The notes below the pieces were generated by a model. The model ran no database searches. It saw nothing but the letters and a program-made list of their open reading frames with translations, and had not been told where the DNA came from. Source: Photobacterium swingsii (GTDB lineage Bacteria > Pseudomonadota > Gammaproteobacteria > Enterobacterales > Vibrionaceae). From it: DNA of 64,000 nt. Made by a program: the position numbers and the translations under genes. Shown piece after piece: positions 1 through 10,797 of the stretch; the stretch's first letter is position 1; the number at the start of each line of letters is the position of its first letter. The DNA lies in the NCBI RefSeq assembly GCF_024346715.1, contig NZ_AP024852.1:1550001-1614000 (forward strand), given 5' to 3'.

Positions 1-181
1 GAGTGGGCCTATCGTCGAGTTATTCGATTTTTGTGCTTGCGCGCAATCTTGTAGGCGGTGGTTTCGGTAAATTGACTCAAATTTATTGAGGGCAAAGCAG
101 AGCTCGTCAATTACGTAATAGGTAGCAAGGGTAAATGGTGCTATTTTATGCCTTTAAAATCAGACGAGTAGGTTGTAGTTT
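1..181. other. left edge, possible 3' end of an upstream gene
   Basis: No complete gene is visible before the first CDS. On the + strand two frames stay open from the edge, one closing at the TAG at 52-54 and another at the TGA at 90-92, so the tail of a rightward gene may lie here. Neither stub (about 17 and 29 codons) is long enough to identify. The rest is AT-rich leader for the CMD-family gene. Confidence 0.25.
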
Positions 182-568
182 ATGACAAATAGATACGAAT
201 CAGGTTTGGCTAAAATGAATGAATTAGCGCCAGGGGCGGCAGATAGCATGATGGAGACATTTCGCGATGTTTGTCCTGATTTAGCCAAGTACACCATAGA
301 GTACCCATTTGGTGATGTCTTACAGCGCGATGGTTTGGATTTTCGTACGCGTGAACTTGCGACTATTGCAGCGCTAACGGCCATGGGAAACTGTCAGCCA
401 CAGCTAAAAGGACACATTAGCGGTGCGTTAAATGTCGGTTGTACCCAGAAGGAAATTTCAGAAGTGATTTTGCAAATGTCAGTTTATGCAGGCTTTCCAG
501 CAGCAATTAATGGTATGACTGCTGCTAAAGAGGTGTTTGACTCCTTAGATGGCGTGGGCGCAGAATAA
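182..568 (+). CDS. carboxymuconolactone decarboxylase (CMD) family protein
   Basis: A 128-residue all-helical protein of the CMD/AhpD-like superfamily. The middle carries the family pattern of a charged helix with REL (57-59), then GNCQPQ, His78, an A-x-N-x-G turn (82-86) and a hydrophobic helix ending GFPAAINGM (104-112). Only one Cys (71) sits where AhpD peroxidases have a CxxC, so a thiol peroxidase role is not supported and a decarboxylase-like or unknown activity is more likely. The length fits single-domain CMD proteins. It stands alone ahead of the VF530-like gene with a weak ribosome binding site. The family assignment is firm; the substrate is unknown. Confidence 0.8.
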   Translation: MTNRYESGLAKMNELAPGAADSMMETFRDVCPDLAKYTIEYPFGDVLQRDGLDFRTRELATIAALTAMGNCQPQLKGHISGALNVGCTQKEISEVILQMSVYAGFPAAINGMTAAKEVFDSLDGVGAE

Positions 569-637
569 AACCACAGATAGTGAATACTATGTGATTGTGC
601 GATGATGTCGCCTTATCTGGCTTTTTTTGGAATAACA

Positions 638-1036
638 ATGTTAGAAGAACAGCAAAATAACCCGCTTCACGGCCTTAAATTAGAAACCTTACTGACTGAG
701 TTAGTGGACTTCTATGGCTGGGAGATTCTAGCAACAGCAATGCGTTTTCATTGCTTTCAAACCAATCCTTCAATCGCTAGTTGCGTTAAGTATTTTCGTA
801 AAACAGAGTGGGCGAGAGAAAAATTAGAAGGCTTCTATTTATCTCGCTTTAAGCGTATGCCACGTGCGACTGATGAAGAGTATGCTTTGCCACCACGTAA
901 ACGTACATTTAAGAACGGCATTGTGCCTCGTGAGCCTATGGTACTAACTGTTGAGTCGATTGAGCTGTCACAAGCTAAAGCCGCTTCTGCTTATAAAGAT
1001 CGTTCATCACGCCGTCCGCACCCACGTCGCCGCTAA
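638..1036 (+). CDS. VF530-like (DUF2132) putative DNA-binding protein
   Basis: A 132-residue protein whose first 70 residues match the VF530/DUF2132 family, known from a Vibrio fischeri NMR structure and thought to bind nucleic acid. Recognisable elements are NNPLHG at the start, LVDFYGWE, and a C-terminal YFRKTEWAR helix. After the domain comes a basic tail rich in Arg and Pro ending in RRPHPRRR, which could add nonspecific nucleic acid affinity. I chose the ATG at 638 because the family begins just before NNPLHG and GGA lies at 629-631; an in-frame ATG at 602 would add 12 residues unlike the family. Its target is unknown. Confidence 0.8.
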   Translation: MLEEQQNNPLHGLKLETLLTELVDFYGWEILATAMRFHCFQTNPSIASCVKYFRKTEWAREKLEGFYLSRFKRMPRATDEEYALPPRKRTFKNGIVPREPMVLTVESIELSQAKAASAYKDRSSRRPHPRRR

Positions 1037-1084
1037 TTAAGCGGCTTATCTGGCTTTATATTGGCCTTATAGTAAGGAAATACC

Positions 1085-1408
1085 GTGAATAGTATTCCAA
1101 CAGAAATGACCTTCTTCGAGCGATTTGAAGCTGATATTTTGGCAAAAAAGAAAACTATCACCATCCGTGATGAAGCTGAAAGCCATTATCAAGTTGGCTC
1201 TGTTGTCGATGTATCAACATACGAAGACGGGCGTTGGTTCTGTAAATTAAAAATTGAAGCGGTAACGCCTGTATTGTTTTCGGAGCTGACTGACTTTCAT
1301 GCTCAGCAAGAGAACATGACACTGCCTGAATTAAAATCTGTCATTCAGGATATCTACCCCAACATAGAGTCACTCTATGTAGTTACATATCAACTTGTTG
1401 AAGCGTGA
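1085..1408 (+). CDS. yqfB: N4-acetylcytidine amidohydrolase (YqfB family, ASCH domain)
   Basis: A 107-residue ASCH-domain protein close in length and sequence to Escherichia coli YqfB (103 residues), which hydrolyses N4-acetylcytidine to cytidine. The residues reported as catalytic in YqfB, a Lys and a Thr, sit here in KKKT (21-24), and a Glu falls at 76 in QQENMTL. The protein opens with a YqfB-like F-x-RFE motif. GTG is the start, with AAGGAAA about five bases upstream. It is followed by the thrS promoter region and is probably monocistronic. Likely role: salvage of modified nucleosides released from RNA turnover. Confidence 0.85.
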   Translation: MNSIPTEMTFFERFEADILAKKKTITIRDEAESHYQVGSVVDVSTYEDGRWFCKLKIEAVTPVLFSELTDFHAQQENMTLPELKSVIQDIYPNIESLYVVTYQLVEA

Positions 1409-1415
1409 TTATAGA

Positions 1416-1594
1416 CAGAGGCTTTGCATTCATTAACGCGCCTCTGCTATTATCGCGAACGCTTTGCTTCACTATATCGCTCTGTATTGCGGGGTTGGTG
1501 AAACAAAAGCTTCTTATTAACTCATAAAAGCTTTCAAAGGCTTTACAACTAACATGTGCTACTTGGTGTGTGGCACCACTGTAAGGAAAATTCA
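1416..1594 (+). promoter_or_regulatory. thrS promoter and long 5' leader
   Basis: A good sigma70-type pair is present: TTGCAT at 1424-1429 and TATTAT at 1448-1453 with an 18-base spacer. It overlaps an inverted repeat, CAGAGGC (1416-1422) with GCCTCTG (1440-1446). Transcription from about 1460 would give a leader near 135 bases, containing the hairpin arms AAAGCTT / AAGCTTT and a TGGTG/CACCA stem just upstream of the AAGGAAA ribosome binding site. In E. coli, ThrRS represses its own translation by binding a leader that mimics tRNA-Thr; a long structured leader here fits that, but I cannot show the anticodon-like loop. Confidence 0.5.
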
Positions 1595-3523
1595 ATGCCT
1601 GTAATTACTCTTCCTGACGGCAGTCAACGTCAATTCGACAACGCTGTATCAACTATGGACGTAGCACTTTCAATCGGCCCTGGTCTTGCTAAAGCATGTA
1701 TCGCTGGTCGCGTTGACGGTGAACGTGTTGATGCTTGTGATCTGATTGAGAACGATGCTGCTTTAGAAATCATCACAGCGAAAGACGAAGATGGTCTAGA
1801 GATCATTCGTCACTCTTGTGCTCACCTTTTAGGTCATGCGATTAAGCAACTTTATCCTGATGCTAAAATGGCGATCGGCCCAACGATCGACAATGGCTTC
1901 TACTACGATATCGATCTTGAGCAATCGCTAACACAAGAAGATGTTGATGCGATCGAAAAGCGCATGGTTCAACTTGCGAAAACTAAGTACCAAGTCGTTA
2001 AGAAAAAAGTGAGCTGGCAGGAAGCTCGTGATACGTTTGAATCACGTGGCGAAACCTACAAAATGGAAATCCTAGACGAGAACGTATCACGCGATGATCG
2101 TCCAGGCCTTTACCATCACGAAGAATACATTGACATGTGTCGCGGCCCACACGTACCTAATATGAGCTTCTGCCAGCACTTTAAACTGCTGAGCGTAGCG
2201 GGTGCATACTGGCGTGGTAACAGCGACAACAAAATGCTGCAACGTATCTACGGTACTGCTTTCCAAGACAAGAAATTGCTTAAAGCGCACCTTACGCGTC
2301 TAGAAGAAGCGGCTAAGCGTGACCACCGTAAAATCGGTAAGCAACTTGACCTGTTCCACATGCAGCAAGAAGCACCGGGTATGGTTTTCTGGCACCACAA
2401 CGGTTGGACTATCTTCCGTGAGCTAGAAGTATTTGTTCGTGAAAAACTAACAGAATACGATTACCAAGAAGTAAAAGGCCCATTAATGATGGACCGTGTA
2501 CTTTGGGAGCGTTCTGGTCACTGGGACAAATACGCTGAAGCAATGTTCACGACGAATTCAGAAAACCGTGAATACGCGATAAAGCCAATGAACTGCCCAG
2601 GTCACGTACAAATCTTCAACCAAGGTCTGAAGTCTTACCGTGATCTACCATTACGTATGGCAGAGTTTGGTTCTTGTCACCGTAACGAGCCATCAGGTGC
2701 ACTTCACGGCATTATGCGTGTTCGTGGCTTCACTCAAGATGATGCGCACGTTTTCTGTACAGAAAGCCAGGTACAACAAGAAGTTACATCTTGCATCAAA
2801 ATGGTGTACGATACGTACCAGACATTTGGCTTTAACAACATTGTTGTTAAACTATCTACACGTCCTGAAAAACGTGTAGGTTCTGACGAAATGTGGGATA
2901 AAGCTGAGGCTGACCTAACATTCGCTCTCGAATCAATGGGCATTGCTTATGAGATTCAAGAGGGTGAGGGTGCATTCTACGGTCCTAAGATCGAATTCAC
3001 ACTTCACGATTGTTTAGATCGTGCATGGCAGTGTGGTACAGTACAGCTAGATTTTGCATTACCAGAACGCTTAGGTGCAACATACGTGGGTGAAGACAAC
3101 GAACGTCATACCCCTGTTATGATTCACCGTGCAATTCTTGGTTCACTAGAGCGTTTCATCGGTATTCTTATCGAAGATTATGCAGGCTTCTTCCCAACAT
3201 GGTTGGCGCCTCAACAAGCTGTAGTGATGAATATTACTGACAGTCAGTCAGAATATGCACAAGAAATTGTAAAAAAACTGCAGAAATGTGGAATTAGAGT
3301 CAATGCGGACTTGAGAAATGAGAAGATTGGCTTTAAAATCCGCGAACATACTTTGAAGCGAGTGCCTTACATGCTTGTTTGCGGCGACAAAGAAGTCGAA
3401 GCAGGCGAAGTGGCTGTTCGAACTCGCAAGGGTAAAGATTTGGGTAAAATGAAGATTGATGACCTTGTTGCATTCTTGCAGCAAGAGATTAGCAGTCGTA
3501 CGCTTAATGTTTTGGAGGACTAA
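1595..3523 (+). CDS. thrS: threonyl-tRNA synthetase
   Basis: Class II ThrRS of 642 residues, the same length as the E. coli enzyme; it charges tRNA-Thr. Order of domains: TGS (1-61), the editing/SAD domain with HSCAHLLGH, the catalytic core with the zinc-ligand Cys in NCPGH, motif 2 around [11 protein letters not shown] and motif 3 ending LGSLERF, and the anticodon-binding domain from about 535. The start is the ATG before PVITLPDG, six bases after AAGGAAA; upstream in-frame codons are not homologous. The stop is three bases before the infC start, so the two genes are probably cotranscribed. The last roughly 90 codons use AGA and GGA codons that are rare in the rest of the gene. Confidence 0.98.
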   Translation: MPVITLPDGSQRQFDNAVSTMDVALSIGPGLAKACIAGRVDGERVDACDLIENDAALEIITAKDEDGLEIIRHSCAHLLGHAIKQLYPDAKMAIGPTIDNGFYYDIDLEQSLTQEDVDAIEKRMVQLAKTKYQVVKKKVSWQEARDTFESRGETYKMEILDENVSRDDRPGLYHHEEYIDMCRGPHVPNMSFCQHFKLLSVAGAYWRGNSDNKMLQRIYGTAFQDKKLLKAHLTRLEEAAKRDHRKIGKQLDLFHMQQEAPGMVFWHHNGWTIFRELEVFVREKLTEYDYQEVKGPLMMDRVLWERSGHWDKYAEAMFTTNSENREYAIKPMNCPGHVQIFNQGLKSYRDLPLRMAEFGSCHRNEPSGALHGIMRVRGFTQDDAHVFCTESQVQQEVTSCIKMVYDTYQTFGFNNIVVKLSTRPEKRVGSDEMWDKAEADLTFALESMGIAYEIQEGEGAFYGPKIEFTLHDCLDRAWQCGTVQLDFALPERLGATYVGEDNERHTPVMIHRAILGSLERFIGILIEDYAGFFPTWLAPQQAVVMNITDSQSEYAQEIVKKLQKCGIRVNADLRNEKIGFKIREHTLKRVPYMLVCGDKEVEAGEVAVRTRKGKDLGKMKIDDLVAFLQQEISSRTLNVLED

Positions 3524-3529
3524 GGTATT
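3514..3529 (+). promoter_or_regulatory. Shine-Dalgarno and AUU start of infC
   Basis: GGAGG at 3514-3518 lies inside the end of thrS, followed after eight bases by ATT (3527-3529). The codons after it, AAA GGC GGA, are the same as those after the AUU start of E. coli infC. IF-3 rejects non-canonical starts, so an AUU start makes infC translation sensitive to IF-3 level. Confidence 0.85.
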
Positions 3530-4078
3530 AAAGGCGGAAGAAGAACTCAAGCACCAGTTAAACAAAATGCGCACCGTCTAAACGGTGAAATTCGCGGTGT
3601 TAACGAAGTGCGTCTAACGGGAATTGATGGTGAATCAATTGGTGTTGTTTCATTTGATGAAGCGACTCGTATTGCTAATGAAGCTGGTGTGGATTTAGTT
3701 GAAATCAGCCCGAATGCCGAGCCACCTGTTTGTCGTGTGATGGACTATGGCAAGTACCTGTTCGAAAAGGCAAAGGCTGCTAAAGAGCAAAAGAAAAAGC
3801 AGAAACAAATCCAGATTAAGGAAGTTAAATTCCGACCTGGTACAGACGAAGGCGATTATCAGGTAAAACTACGCAACCTGACTCGCTTTTTAGAAGAGGG
3901 CAACAAGGGTAAAGTCACACTACGTTTCCGTGGTCGTGAAATGGCCCATCAGAATCTTGGTATCGAGCTTCTAAATCGCATTAAGGCAGAACTAGAAGAC
4001 CTAGCGGTCTGCGAAAGCTTCCCTAATCGAGTAGAAGGTCGTCAAATGACGATGATGCTTGCCCCTAAGAAGAAGTAA
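3527..4078 (+). CDS. infC: translation initiation factor IF-3
   Basis: IF-3 of 183 residues, which binds the 30S subunit, keeps the ribosome dissociated and checks the start codon. The N-terminal domain carries [15 protein letters not shown] and the family signature [17 protein letters not shown]; a Lys-rich linker [14 protein letters not shown] joins it to the C-terminal domain with [23 protein letters not shown] and a final APKKK. The first canonical-like codon would cut off conserved residues, whereas the ATT at 3527 restores a full-length N-terminus matching E. coli. That start is preceded by GGAGG. The gene sits three bases after thrS and before rpmI-rplT, the conserved order. Confidence 0.97.
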   Translation: MKGGRRTQAPVKQNAHRLNGEIRGVNEVRLTGIDGESIGVVSFDEATRIANEAGVDLVEISPNAEPPVCRVMDYGKYLFEKAKAAKEQKKKQKQIQIKEVKFRPGTDEGDYQVKLRNLTRFLEEGNKGKVTLRFRGREMAHQNLGIELLNRIKAELEDLAVCESFPNRVEGRQMTMMLAPKKK

Positions 4079-4097
4079 TTACGGCATTAAAGTAGCT

Positions 4098-4123
4098 AAA
4101 AGCGCTGCTTCGGCAGCGCTTTT
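4098..4123 (+). terminator. hairpin between infC and rpmI
   Basis: An 11-bp stem (AAAAGCGCTGC / GCAGCGCTTTT) closed by a UUCG tetraloop, followed by only a short T run (TTTTG). It could act as a weak intrinsic terminator or processing site that sets the ratio of IF-3 to L35/L20. In E. coli this region also takes part in L20 feedback on rpmI; whether the fold here does so is not shown. Confidence 0.6.
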
Positions 4124-4172
4124 GTTCGCCTGATTACTAGATTATTAACTATCAACAATGCGGAGTCTCATC

Positions 4173-4367
4173 ATGCCTAAGATGAAATCCAACAAAGGTG
4201 CTGCTAAGCGTTTCAAGAAAACTGCTGGTGGTTTCAAGTTTAAGCACGCTACAAAACGTCACATCCTGACTAAACGTACTACTAAGAACAAACGTCAGCT
4301 TCGTCCAAACGCTATCCTTCCTAAGTGTGAAGTGGCAGCTGTTGCACGTATGCTTCCGTTCGCTTAA
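4173..4367 (+). CDS. rpmI: 50S ribosomal protein L35
   Basis: L35 of 64 residues, a small, very basic large-subunit protein. It begins [16 protein letters not shown] and contains the family's KRHILTKRT segment. The ATG at 4173 is chosen because L35 proteins start MPKMK; an in-frame ATG 15 bases upstream would add RSLI. GGAG lies about eight bases before it. Codon choice is strongly biased, as expected for a highly expressed gene. It is followed by rplT after 44 bases, and in related bacteria L20 represses both. Confidence 0.97.
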   Translation: MPKMKSNKGAAKRFKKTAGGFKFKHATKRHILTKRTTKNKRQLRPNAILPKCEVAAVARMLPFA

Positions 4368-4411
4368 TCGTTTTTAGTTTTATTTTTATTATATTTAGTT
4401 AGGAGTCTCCT

Positions 4412-4765
4412 ATGCCTCGCGTAAAACGTGGTGTACAAGCACGTGCACGTCACAAGAAAGTTCTTAAACAAGCTAAAGGTTACTACGGTGCACGTTCACG
4501 TGTTTACCGCGTAGCTTTCCAAGCTGTTACTAAAGCAGGTCAATACGCTTACCGTGACCGTCGCAACAAGAAACGTACTTTCCGTCAACTTTGGATTGCA
4601 CGTATCAACGCTGCTGCTCGTCAAAATGGCATGTCTTACAGCCGTCTAATCAACGGTCTTAAGAAAGCGTCTATCGAAATCGATCGTAAGATCCTTGCTG
4701 ATATCGCAGTATTCGACAAAGCTACTTTCACAGTACTAGTTGAAAAAGCGAAAGCTGCACTGTAA
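4412..4765 (+). CDS. rplT: 50S ribosomal protein L20
   Basis: L20 of 117 residues, essential for early 50S assembly and, in E. coli, the translational repressor of rpmI-rplT. It starts [15 protein letters not shown] and contains [26 protein letters not shown] and [15 protein letters not shown], all typical. The N-terminal basic tail that reaches into 23S rRNA and the C-terminal RNA-binding domain are both complete. A strong AGGAG precedes the ATG. A good intrinsic terminator follows, closing the thrS-to-rplT unit. Confidence 0.98.
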   Translation: MPRVKRGVQARARHKKVLKQAKGYYGARSRVYRVAFQAVTKAGQYAYRDRRNKKRTFRQLWIARINAAARQNGMSYSRLINGLKKASIEIDRKILADIAVFDKATFTVLVEKAKAAL

Positions 4766-4785
4766 TTTCAGTCCAGTTTGATTTG

Positions 4786-4814
4786 AAAAGGAGAGCTTAG
4801 GCTCTCCTTTTTTT
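4786..4814 (+). terminator. intrinsic terminator after rplT
   Basis: A stem GGAGAGC / GCTCTCC (4790-4796 with 4801-4807) with a TTAG loop, followed by seven T. It marks the end of the thrS-infC-rpmI-rplT transcript. Confidence 0.9.
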
Positions 4815-4823
4815 ATACCTGCT

Positions 4824-6025
<1,202 letters not shown>

Positions 6026-6043
6026 TCCAGAGGTTTAATCACT

Positions 6044-8431
6044 ATGAAATTCAGCGAATCTTGGCTTCGTGAGTGGGTTAGCCCTGCGGTTACTACTGAC
6101 GAACTAACTCACCAAATTACAATGGCTGGCCTAGAAGTAGACGACGTTCTACCGGTAGCGGGTTCATTTACTGGTGTTAAAGTGGGTCAGGTTGTTTCTT
6201 GTGAACAACACCCAGATGCAGACAAACTGCGCGTAACTAAAGTTGATGTGGGTGCTGAAGAGCTTCTAGACATCGTTTGTGGCGCGTCTAACTGTCGTCT
6301 TGGTATTAAAGTTGCGGTTGCAACTGTTGGTGCAGTGCTTCCTGGCGATTTTAAAATCAAGAAAGCGAAACTACGTGGTCAACCATCTCACGGTATGCTT
6401 TGCTCTTTCTCTGAGCTGGGTATTGATGTTGAGTCTGATGGCATCCTTGAACTAGCAGAAAGCGCTGTACTGGGTACAGACTTCCGTGAGTTCCTTGGAC
6501 TTAACGATGTGACTGTAGACGTAGATCTAACAGCAAACCGCGCGGACTGTTTCAGTATTCGTGGTCTTGCTCGTGAAGTTGGCGTACTAAACCGTGCTGA
6601 CGTGACTGAGCCTGCTGTTGAAGCTGTAGCGCCATCAATTGATGATACAGTTGCTATCGAAGTGAAAGCATCTGAAGCATGTCCTCGTTACCTTGGCCGT
6701 GTTGTTAAGAACGTGAACGTTAAAGCTGAAACACCACTATGGATGCAAGAAAAACTGCGTCGTTGTGGTATTCGCTCTATCGATCCTGTTGTTGATATCA
6801 CTAACTTTGTTCTACTTGAGCAAGGTCAGCCAATGCACGCATTTGATCTAGCGAAGATCGAAGGCGGCATCGTAGTACGTATGGCAGAGCAGGGCGAGAA
6901 ACTGACGCTTCTTGATGGTACTGAAGCTGAACTAAACGCCGATACACTTGTTGTAGCAGATCACACCAAAGCATTAGCGATTGCTGGTATCTTTGGTGGC
7001 GAAGAGTCTGGTGTTACAGGTGAAACTCAAGATGTGCTACTAGAGTGTGCATTTTTTGCACCTGACCACATCCGTGGTCGCGCGCGTAGCTACGGTCTAC
7101 ATACTGATTCTTCTATGCGTTTTGAACGTGGTGTGGACTTTGCACTACAGCACAGCGCAATGGAACGTGCAACTCAACTGCTAGTTGACATCTGTGGTGG
7201 TGAAGTTGCACCTGTTGTTGGCGTTGAATCAGAAGCTGATCTTCCTAAACCAAACACAGTCGCTCTTCGTCGTACTAAGCTAGATAACCTACTTGGTCAT
7301 CACATTGCTGATGCTGACGTGGTAGAAATCCTAGAGCGCCTAGGCCTAACAGTTGAAACAACTGCGGAAGGCTGGACTGCAACAGCACCAACATGGCGTT
7401 TTGATATCGCAATCGAGCAAGATCTGATTGAAGAAGTCGGTCGTATCTACGGTTACGATAACATCCCTAATCAAGCGCCTGTTGCTGCACTAAGCATGAA
7501 CGATCACAAAGAAGCTAACTTACCGCTTAAGCGCGTACGTGACCTTCTTGTTGACCGTGGTTACCACGAAGCGATTACATACAGCTTTGTAGAGCCTGAG
7601 CAACAAAAACTGATTGTGCCTGATGTTGAGCCACTTGTTCTGCCATTCCCAATTTCAGCAGATATGTCAGCAATGCGTCTGGGTTTAATCCAAGGCTTGC
7701 TAAACACTGTTGTTCACAACCAGAAACGTCAACAGCCACGTGTTCGTCTATTTGAATACGGCTTACGTTTCATTCCTTGTGAAACGGCTGAAAACGGTAT
7801 GCGTCAAGAACCAATGCTAGCAGGTGTTATTGCGGGTAACCGTAGCGACGAGCATTGGGACATTGAAAGCAACACTGTTGATTTCTTTGATCTTAAAGGT
7901 GACTTAGAAGCTGTACTTGAGCTAACTGCGAATGATGTTGTATTCGGCTTTAAGTCAGCTAAGCACCCAGCACTTCACCCTGGCCAAACAGCGGCAATCG
8001 TTGTTGATGGTAAAGAGGTGGGTGTCATTGGTACTGTTCACCCAGAACTTGAGCGTAAGTTTGGCCTAAACGGTCGTACAATCGTATTCGAGATTGAGTG
8101 GTCTGCAATCAACGCTCGTGAACTACCAGAAGCCGTTGCTGTTTCTAAGTTCCCTGCAAACCGTCGTGATATCGCGGTTGTTGTAAGCGACGATGTTGCT
8201 GCTGGCGATGTTGTTGAAGCTTGCCGTGCAAACGGTGGTGAACTATTAACAGGCGTTAACCTGTTTGACGTTTACCGTGGTAAAGGTGTAGAGGAAGGCA
8301 ATAAGAGCCTTGCTATCGCACTTTCACTACAATCAACAGAACGCACACTTGAAGAAGCTGATATTGCGACTGCAGTTGAAGCGATTGTAGCTGCTCTTGC
8401 TGAGAAGTTTAACGCGTCTCTACGTGATTAA
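6044..8431 (+). CDS. pheT: phenylalanyl-tRNA synthetase beta subunit
   Basis: PheRS beta chain of 795 residues, matching the usual length. It supplies tRNA binding and the editing site that removes Tyr-tRNA-Phe. Visible domains: an EMAP/tRNA-binding OB domain (about 40-150, with [15 protein letters not shown]), the B3/B4 editing region ([19 protein letters not shown]), B5, a catalytic-like core, and the C-terminal ferredoxin-like FDX-ACB domain ([13 protein letters not shown]). The start follows AGAGG. It ends the pheST unit, and the strong codon bias persists throughout. Confidence 0.97.
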   Translation: MKFSESWLREWVSPAVTTDELTHQITMAGLEVDDVLPVAGSFTGVKVGQVVSCEQHPDADKLRVTKVDVGAEELLDIVCGASNCRLGIKVAVATVGAVLPGDFKIKKAKLRGQPSHGMLCSFSELGIDVESDGILELAESAVLGTDFREFLGLNDVTVDVDLTANRADCFSIRGLAREVGVLNRADVTEPAVEAVAPSIDDTVAIEVKASEACPRYLGRVVKNVNVKAETPLWMQEKLRRCGIRSIDPVVDITNFVLLEQGQPMHAFDLAKIEGGIVVRMAEQGEKLTLLDGTEAELNADTLVVADHTKALAIAGIFGGEESGVTGETQDVLLECAFFAPDHIRGRARSYGLHTDSSMRFERGVDFALQHSAMERATQLLVDICGGEVAPVVGVESEADLPKPNTVALRRTKLDNLLGHHIADADVVEILERLGLTVETTAEGWTATAPTWRFDIAIEQDLIEEVGRIYGYDNIPNQAPVAALSMNDHKEANLPLKRVRDLLVDRGYHEAITYSFVEPEQQKLIVPDVEPLVLPFPISADMSAMRLGLIQGLLNTVVHNQKRQQPRVRLFEYGLRFIPCETAENGMRQEPMLAGVIAGNRSDEHWDIESNTVDFFDLKGDLEAVLELTANDVVFGFKSAKHPALHPGQTAAIVVDGKEVGVIGTVHPELERKFGLNGRTIVFEIEWSAINARELPEAVAVSKFPANRRDIAVVVSDDVAAGDVVEACRANGGELLTGVNLFDVYRGKGVEEGNKSLAIALSLQSTERTLEEADIATAVEAIVAALAEKFNASLRD

Positions 8432-8479
8432 TACTTGATATTAGGCTTTCGAAAGAGAGTTTAACTCATCGAACAAATC

Positions 8480-8512
8480 AAGGGTGACTTGTTTACAAGT
8501 CACCCTTTTTTT
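8480..8512 (+). terminator. intrinsic terminator after pheT
   Basis: A 13-bp perfect stem (AAGGGTGACTTGT with ACAAGTCACCCTT) with a two-base loop and a run of seven T. It separates pheST from ihfA, which in E. coli directly follows pheT. Confidence 0.92.
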
Positions 8513-9117
8513 ACGCCCTGAATTTGTGTTATACGAATAAAATGTACTTTTACGTTGGTAAATCAGGGAGCGCAGGCGTGCTTCAGAGTAATGTATTTGT
8601 ACAGGGAATACTGAGTGGCGTGTAAGGGCGATAAAATTATCTTTCTATTTTTTTATTTAATTTGATGGCATAAGCCAGCTCGATAAGTCTTTGTTTTCAG
8701 AAATTAGCAAAAAAACATAATATTTTTTTGATCTGCTTCCCAAATTCTCTAACAGATTGATACTTGGTTATTTTTGCTGTTTTATGTTTATAAAGTGGCT
8801 AATAATTCTGTATGTTGCTGATAATGCAGCATTTGTTCTCGGTTGATGGCCTTGATAAGCATGGGCGAGCGTATCAAAATAAAGCATTATTTCGTGAACT
8901 TGTCTGTTATTTTTACGTTTGTATAGCTAAAAAAGTTGGCGGAAATCAGCAAGTTGGCTTAAACTTGACTACAGTTGAGCTTGAGTTAGACCTCAGCAAA
9001 TTGCATTTGAGGGTATACGCAGTTTGTTTGGGTTTCAGGCCAGCAAACCCATTAACAGTGGCACATAACTAAAGTTGTGTACGCTATCCATTCAACTTAG
9101 TCTTGAGGGAGTTATCT
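8513..9117. other. 605-bp gap between pheT and ihfA
   Basis: AT-rich. It holds an 86-codon open frame (8812-9072) that has no ribosome binding site and no recognisable family, and a hairpin TGGGTTT / AAACCCA near 9028-9051 close to ihfA. It presumably contains the separate ihfA promoter, but I could not pick one with confidence. Nothing else is supported. Confidence 0.5.
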
Positions 9118-9414
9118 ATGGCGCTCACAAAAGCCGATTTGGCTGAGAACCTGTTTGAAAATGTGGGATTAAGCAAACGGGACGCCAAGGATACGGTGGA
9201 AGTCTTTTTTGAAGAAATCAGAAAAGCACTAGAAAACGGCGAGCAAGTGAAGTTATCTGGATTTGGTAATTTCGACCTTCGTGATAAAAACCAACGTCCG
9301 GGACGAAATCCTAAAACGGGTGAAGATATTCCAATTTCTGCGCGTCGTGTAGTAACTTTCCGTCCTGGCCAAAAACTAAAAGCTCGTGTTGAAAATATCG
9401 AGATCGAAAAATAA
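9118..9414 (+). CDS. ihfA: integration host factor subunit alpha
   Basis: IHF-alpha of 98 residues, a sequence-specific DNA-bending protein that pairs with IHF-beta. It begins ALTKADLAE, has the dimerising helices, the [13 protein letters not shown] strand and the DNA-inserting beta arm with [14 protein letters not shown], whose Pro kinks the DNA. The ATG at 9118 matches the family start and follows GAGGGAG; an in-frame start at 9103 would add five residues. A large gap with a terminator separates it from pheT, so it is expressed on its own here. A strong terminator follows. Confidence 0.97.
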   Translation: MALTKADLAENLFENVGLSKRDAKDTVEVFFEEIRKALENGEQVKLSGFGNFDLRDKNQRPGRNPKTGEDIPISARRVVTFRPGQKLKARVENIEIEK

Positions 9415-9439
9415 CAGCTTTTAGCGATGAACATTGAGT

Positions 9440-9478
9440 AACCCAAACGAACATGTCGATTCGTTTGGGTTTTCTTTT
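9440..9478 (+). terminator. intrinsic terminator after ihfA
   Basis: A 12-bp perfect stem, AACCCAAACGAA (9440-9451) with TTCGTTTGGGTT (9460-9471), followed by a T-rich tail. Confidence 0.9.
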
Positions 9479-9614
9479 GTCTGCAAAATATAACAACCAC
9501 GCCAACTAGAACCCCGGCCTTTAGTCACACCTCAATGTTGCATCTGTTTACTCCTGTTTAACATTCTTGTAATCTCAACGTGTATGATATGTCGAATAAA
9601 CAAGGAGGTTGTCG

Positions 9615-10673
9615 ATGTCATCACTAGAGCGCGTTAAGGCCGGAGAGTTTTTATCTGCAACACTTGATATAGACAGTGAGTTTGTTGGTGGTGAATGGAA
9701 ACTGCAATCTGGGGTTTCATTTCAGCTGCGTGCTCGAGGAGTGCTGAGCATAGAGCCTGCAACTGTATCAGCACAGACTAAAAGTATTATTGTCTCTTCT
9801 GGCGTACATGGTGATGAAACAGGACCAATAGAGTTACTTCAGCACTTAAGTGAAGAAATACTGAAAGGGCAATTTGAACCGGTTCACCGTCTCTTGCTTA
9901 TTATTGCGCACCCGACAGCGACATTGGCGCATACCCGTTTTATTACCGAAAACATGAACCGTTTATTTGCCAGCCGAAATGAACCGATAAATATCGACCG
10001 TGAAATCGCGAATATGCTTCAGCAAGAAGTCGATTTCTTTTATCAAAATAGCGATACACTCGATGTTGAAAGCGGTCATTTACTGCGTTGGCATTTAGAC
10101 CTACATAGCGCGATTCGCGATTCAGCGCACTATACCTTTGCCGTCAGCCCTCATAGCACGTACCCAACTCGAAGCAATGCTTTATTTGCTTTCTTAGAAC
10201 AAGCCGACGTAGAGGCCGTATTACTTTCTCGTACCGATTCACCGACTTTCAGCTGGTATAGTGCAGCAAAGTATGGTGCGCAAGCACTGACGATGGAGCT
10301 GGGGCGGGTTGCTAGATTGGGTGAAAATGATCTTGAACTTCTTTCAGCGTTTGACGCGGCATTGCGGTTGTTATTGACTAGCCAAGACCAAGCGTACCGC
10401 TGGCAAGGCGATAAACTTATTGTTTATAAAGTAACGCGAACATTGACTAAAGAAACAGACGATTTTCAATTTAATTTTCCTGCATCTCAAGCTAATTTCA
10501 CCTTCTTTGAGCAAGGCTGTTTATTAGGTCAAGATCAAGATAAGAAGTACTTTTCCTTGGAAGGAGGGGAGGCTGTTGTTTTCCCTAACCCCAATGTTGC
10601 ACTTGGCCAACGAGCTTGCTTGCTTGTTCAGCAAGCTGCAGTTTCTTCAGAAGAGCAAATCGAAGTCATTTGA
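9615..10673 (+). CDS. astE: succinylglutamate desuccinylase
   Basis: A 352-residue zinc carboxypeptidase-like enzyme that cleaves N-succinylglutamate to glutamate and succinate, the last step of the AST arginine degradation path. The zinc-ligand motif is HGDE (65-68) in SSGVHGDETGP, with the third ligand His in the WHLDLHSAIRDS segment, and the catalytic Glu region in TMELGRVARLGEND. The ATG at 9615 is used because AAGGAGG stands six bases upstream; a TTG six bases earlier is in frame but too close. No astCADB genes are in the window, so it is away from the rest of the pathway. It is somewhat longer than the E. coli protein (322). Confidence 0.9.
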   Translation: MSSLERVKAGEFLSATLDIDSEFVGGEWKLQSGVSFQLRARGVLSIEPATVSAQTKSIIVSSGVHGDETGPIELLQHLSEEILKGQFEPVHRLLLIIAHPTATLAHTRFITENMNRLFASRNEPINIDREIANMLQQEVDFFYQNSDTLDVESGHLLRWHLDLHSAIRDSAHYTFAVSPHSTYPTRSNALFAFLEQADVEAVLLSRTDSPTFSWYSAAKYGAQALTMELGRVARLGENDLELLSAFDAALRLLLTSQDQAYRWQGDKLIVYKVTRTLTKETDDFQFNFPASQANFTFFEQGCLLGQDQDKKYFSLEGGEAVVFPNPNVALGQRACLLVQQAAVSSEEQIEVI

Positions 10674-10720
10674 TTTTAGCTAAGTAAGCGATAGCTTTGG
10701 GTCGGTAATATCTTGATAGT

Positions 10721-10743
10721 GCGAGTCCTTAGCTCGCGCTTTT
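10721..10743 (+). terminator. weak terminator-like hairpin after astE
   Basis: A short stem GCGAG (10721-10725) with CTCGC (10733-10737), then GCTTTTC. The stem is only five pairs, so function is uncertain. Confidence 0.4.
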
Positions 10744-10797
10744 CATTTTGTGGCTTTAATTGTATTGTTACGCCATCATTTTATTACACTTCGGCCC

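Noticed and set aside
8812..9072. 86-codon open frame between pheT and ihfA
   Set aside because: No ribosome binding site, no family and low coding character; more likely leader DNA of ihfA.
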